Source: Candidatus Magasanikbacteria bacterium RIFOXYD12_FULL_33_17 (GTDB lineage Bacteria; Patescibacteriota; Patescibacteriia; Magasanikbacterales; UBA922). Taken from it: DNA of 7,979 nt. Shown piece after piece: positions 6,251 through 7,979 of this stretch; position 1 is the first letter of the stretch; every line of letters starts with the position of its first letter. Location of the stretch: NCBI GenBank assembly GCA_001783255.1, contig MFRB01000031.1, positions 1 through 7,979 on the forward strand, given 5' to 3'. Below the pieces are notes generated by a model. It saw nothing but the letters and a program-made list of their open reading frames with translations, did no database searches and was not told the origin of the DNA. A program made the position numbers and the translations under genes.

Positions 6251-6553
6251 ATGCAATACAACAAACTAATCCGTGATAAAGTTCCAGAAAATTTAGACAA
6301 CAAAAATGTAAAATACAAAATACATATTGCTGACGAAAAAGAATATGAAGAAAAATTGCGAGAAAAACTTGGCGAAGAAGTTCAAGAATTTTTGAAAAAT
6401 TCAAGCGCAGAAGAACTTGCTGATATTTTGGAAGTAATCTATGCCCTGTGTGATTTTTATAAAATAGACAAAGAAAATTTAGAAAAAATAAGAAAAGATA
6501 AATTTGAAAAAAAGGGAGGTCTCAAAAATAGAATTATTTTAGAAGAAAGCTAG
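6251..6553 (+). CDS. MazG/PRA-PH-like all-alpha NTP pyrophosphohydrolase
   Basis: This 100-residue cytoplasmic protein begins with the YNKLIRDKVPE block (3-13) typical of a small phosphoribosyl-ATP-pyrophosphohydrolase-like family. It carries the metal-binding motifs of the all-alpha NTP-PPase superfamily: EExxE at 42-46 (EEVQE) and ExxD at 55-58 (ELAD), followed by the helix ILEVIYAL. The end GGLKNRIILEE is also characteristic. Such enzymes hydrolyse NTPs to NMP and pyrophosphate using Mg2+. In isolation they are usually taken to remove non-canonical nucleotides; a histidine-pathway role is unlikely because no his gene is nearby. Length is normal and the protein looks intact. It is the only plus-strand gene, with its own promoter and terminator. 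The ATG at 6251 is preceded by an A-rich stretch and no Shine-Dalgarno. The actual substrate is unknown. Confidence 0.9.
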   Translation: MQYNKLIRDKVPENLDNKNVKYKIHIADEKEYEEKLREKLGEEVQEFLKNSSAEELADILEVIYALCDFYKIDKENLEKIRKDKFEKKGGLKNRIILEES

Positions 6554-6578
6554 AAATTCAAAATAAAATTCTGAAAAT

Positions 6579-6613
6579 AAAAAACGATTCTTTATCAAAA
6601 AGAATCGTTTTTT
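6579..6613. terminator. Bidirectional intrinsic terminator between convergent genes
   Basis: Positions 6579-6593 pair perfectly with 6599-6613 (15 bp) around a 5-nt loop (6594-6598). The core contains CGATTC/GAATCG, and both arms carry six A/T bases outside it, so each strand ends in a T-run. It lies 25 nt after the plus-strand pyrophosphohydrolase stop and 111 nt after the minus-strand M23 peptidase stop, and can serve both. Confidence 0.88.
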
Positions 6614-6624
6614 ATTTAAATAAT

Positions 6625-6685
6625 TTTCGTAATTTCGTACCTTTCTGCACCCTAGGCGCATCCGCCTTGGGCGGAGTATTTCGTA
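6625..6685. repeat. GC-rich palindrome flanked by TTTCGTA repeats
   Basis: Within an otherwise A/T-rich spacer, TCCGCC (6661-6666) and GGCGGA (6670-6675) form a 6-bp G/C-rich hairpin with a TTG loop, next to CCTAGG (6651-6656). The word TTTCGTA occurs at 6625-6631, 6633-6639 and 6679-6685, on both sides of the hairpin in the same orientation. Base composition here is sharply different from the surroundings. It looks like a small dispersed palindromic repeat of the REP type, or a structured 3' end for the minus-strand transcript of the M23 gene. There is no gene in this spacer. Confidence 0.45.
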
Positions 6686-6724
6686 TCCTAATATACTAAT
6701 TAACCAATAAACCAATTAACTTCA

Positions 6725-7979
6725 TTATGGTTTTCTCACGTAAGACAATGGATTTACATTCCTGTTATTAACACGAATTTCAAAATGAACATGGGGACCA
6801 GAAGAATTACCAGTAGAACCCATCAAAGCAATGTTTTGTCCTTGAGTTACATAATCTCCTACATTTACCAACAACTTTGAATTGTGTCCGTAAAGAGAAA
6901 TCACACCATTACCATGATCAATCTTAATATAACAACCATAACCACCATTCCAACCACACTGTGAAGTAATAATTGTACCCTCTTTTGTGGCATAAATTCT
7001 AGTACCAATAGGTGCGGCAATGTCTAAAGCATTATGCGTCAATCCAAAATATTGAGTAATAGTTTTAGCATCCGAAGGCCACAAATAACCAGAACCAGCT
7101 GGAGTAGCGACAGATGAAATAGGTACTACATCATTAAACGAACTAGGTCTTGTTACTATACTAGTTTTAGTAGGTATGACAGCGGCTACTTTCTTTTCAC
7201 CACCAGGAACTATCAAAACTTCGCCAATGACGATATCAGCACCATCTTCTTCTAATTTGTTAAACTTCACTATTTCATCACTTTCCGCATTATAATTTTT
7301 TGCTATCTTGGAGACAGTATCACCCTTTACAACTTTATGTGTCACACCATCCACTGGTAATATACTAAGAACCTGACCAGGTTTTATATAAGAACGGGTT
7401 GTTAGATTATTAGCCCACAAAATTGTGTTAACATTTATTCCAAATTCTTTGGCAATCTCTCCAATTACATTTCCAGATTGTACTGTATACTCTATAATAT
7501 CATTATTACTACTACTTTTGACAATTTTAGTTGTACTATTTGATTCACCACTATTTTCTCCAGAAGATCCTGGTATAATAGTTGGTTTAGTAACAGCAGA
7601 ACCACCTGTTGTTACAGAAACCAAATCTGATGTTGTTTGCTGAGAAATATCTTTCAAATCTTCAGTAGAGACACTCCCCGACTTCCAATCACCTACTTTA
7701 TTATTAACATTATTTGTATTATCCAAAATAACAATTTCTTCTTCTGAAAAATCTTGATCACCCGGTCCGACTACTTTGTATAATAAAGAATTACGCCCTG
7801 GAATCTCTCCAAAAGCTCTAGTGTATAATACAGTATGTGGAACCATTATTAAAAAAAAGAACACAAACAAAAGTAACTGCAAAGTTCCTCTTCTCCCAAA
7901 AATCTCTATTTTGCTTTCTTTTTTAAGAAATTTTAATTTAGCAAAATATTTCTTAATATAAAAAAATATTTTAAAAAGA
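6725..7979 (-). CDS. Membrane-anchored LysM-M23 peptidoglycan endopeptidase (5' end outside window)
   Basis: This zinc metallopeptidase should cut peptide cross-links of peptidoglycan outside the membrane. Numbered from the TTG at 7882 (385 residues): a transmembrane segment at 2-20; an acidic, Ser/Thr/Asn-rich spacer at 40-128; LysM 1 at about 131-176; LysM 2 at about 181-226; and an M23 (LytM-type) domain at 266-380. The active site is complete: HxxxD (His283, Asp287), YGH (His333) and HVH (His364, His366). LysM domains bind GlcNAc-containing glycan and would hold the enzyme on the wall. The frame stays open for 32 more codons upstream of the TTG to the right edge, encoding a Lys/Arg-rich stretch that looks like the cytoplasmic part of a signal anchor, so I treat the gene as 5'-partial. 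A start at the TTG, with GAGGA 3 nt before it, is possible. The terminator at 6579-6613 follows it. Confidence 0.88.
   Translation of the reverse strand, partial: LFKIFFYIKKYFAKLKFLKKESKIEIFGRRGTLQLLLFVFFFLIMVPHTVLYTRAFGEIPGRNSLLYKVVGPGDQDFSEEEIVILDNTNNVNNKVGDWKSGSVSTEDLKDISQQTTSDLVSVTTGGSAVTKPTIIPGSSGENSGESNSTTKIVKSSSNNDIIEYTVQSGNVIGEIAKEFGINVNTILWANNLTTRSYIKPGQVLSILPVDGVTHKVVKGDTVSKIAKNYNAESDEIVKFNKLEEDGADIVIGEVLIVPGGEKKVAAVIPTKTSIVTRPSSFNDVVPISSVATPAGSGYLWPSDAKTITQYFGLTHNALDIAAPIGTRIYATKEGTIITSQCGWNGGYGCYIKIDHGNGVISLYGHNSKLLVNVGDYVTQGQNIALMGSTGNSSGPHVHFEIRVNNRNVNPLSYVRKP

Noticed and set aside
6219..6404. Minus-strand 61-codon frame opposite the pyrophosphohydrolase
   Set aside because: It is a shadow of the well-supported plus-strand gene and would overlap that gene's promoter.
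514..7979. TGA reassigned to glycine or tryptophan, as in some related lineages or mycoplasmas
   Set aside because: All four genes read through intact with no in-frame TGA, and tryptophan is encoded by TGG.

Overview
The window is AT-rich (about one third G+C by eye) and holds four protein genes and three tRNA genes. Several traits suggest a Candidate Phyla Radiation (Patescibacteria) bacterium: little or no Shine-Dalgarno signal ahead of most starts, very short leaders, tRNAs without an encoded CCA, short A/T-only repeats in the spacers, and a multi-domain lamin-tail surface protein beside a LysM/M23 peptidase. This placement is an inference; no 16S gene or ribosomal protein is present to test it. 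The long open frames contain no in-frame TGA, so the code that reads TGA as glycine in some related lineages does not apply here.

Layout. Positions 1-513: a minus-strand tRNA operon, transcribed Ala(UGC) - Phe(GAA) - Pro(UGG). It has a near-consensus promoter at 459-487 and a perfect 13-bp hairpin terminator at 1-33. The Ala-Phe spacer holds a strong 20-bp inverted repeat. Positions 514-2214 (-): a CPA2/KefB-type cation:proton antiporter with a C-terminal NAD-binding RCK (TrkA-N) domain. Positions 2215-2328: an A/T-only palindromic spacer that probably ends the upstream gene and carries the antiporter promoter. Positions 2329-6126 (-): a 1265-residue exported, probably membrane-anchored protein with five lamin-tail domains, two PKD domains and two OB-folds. 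Positions 6127-6250: a divergent promoter region. Positions 6251-6553 (+): a 100-residue MazG/PRA-PH-like all-alpha NTP pyrophosphohydrolase, the only plus-strand gene. Positions 6554-6724: a convergent 15-bp hairpin terminator and a GC-rich palindrome flanked by TTTCGTA repeats. Positions 6725-7979 (-): a membrane-anchored, two-LysM, M23 peptidoglycan endopeptidase whose frame stays open to the right edge, so its true 5' end is probably outside the window.

How the genes fit together. Each protein gene seems to be its own transcription unit, with a promoter visible for three of the four. Two products act at the cell surface (the lamin-tail protein and the M23 peptidase) and one in the membrane (the antiporter). 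The small pyrophosphohydrolase is probably a cytoplasmic nucleotide-cleaning enzyme. I see no CRISPR array, transposon, toxin-antitoxin pair, phage gene or defence system. The least explained item is the lamin-tail/PKD/OB-fold protein; its ligand is unknown.
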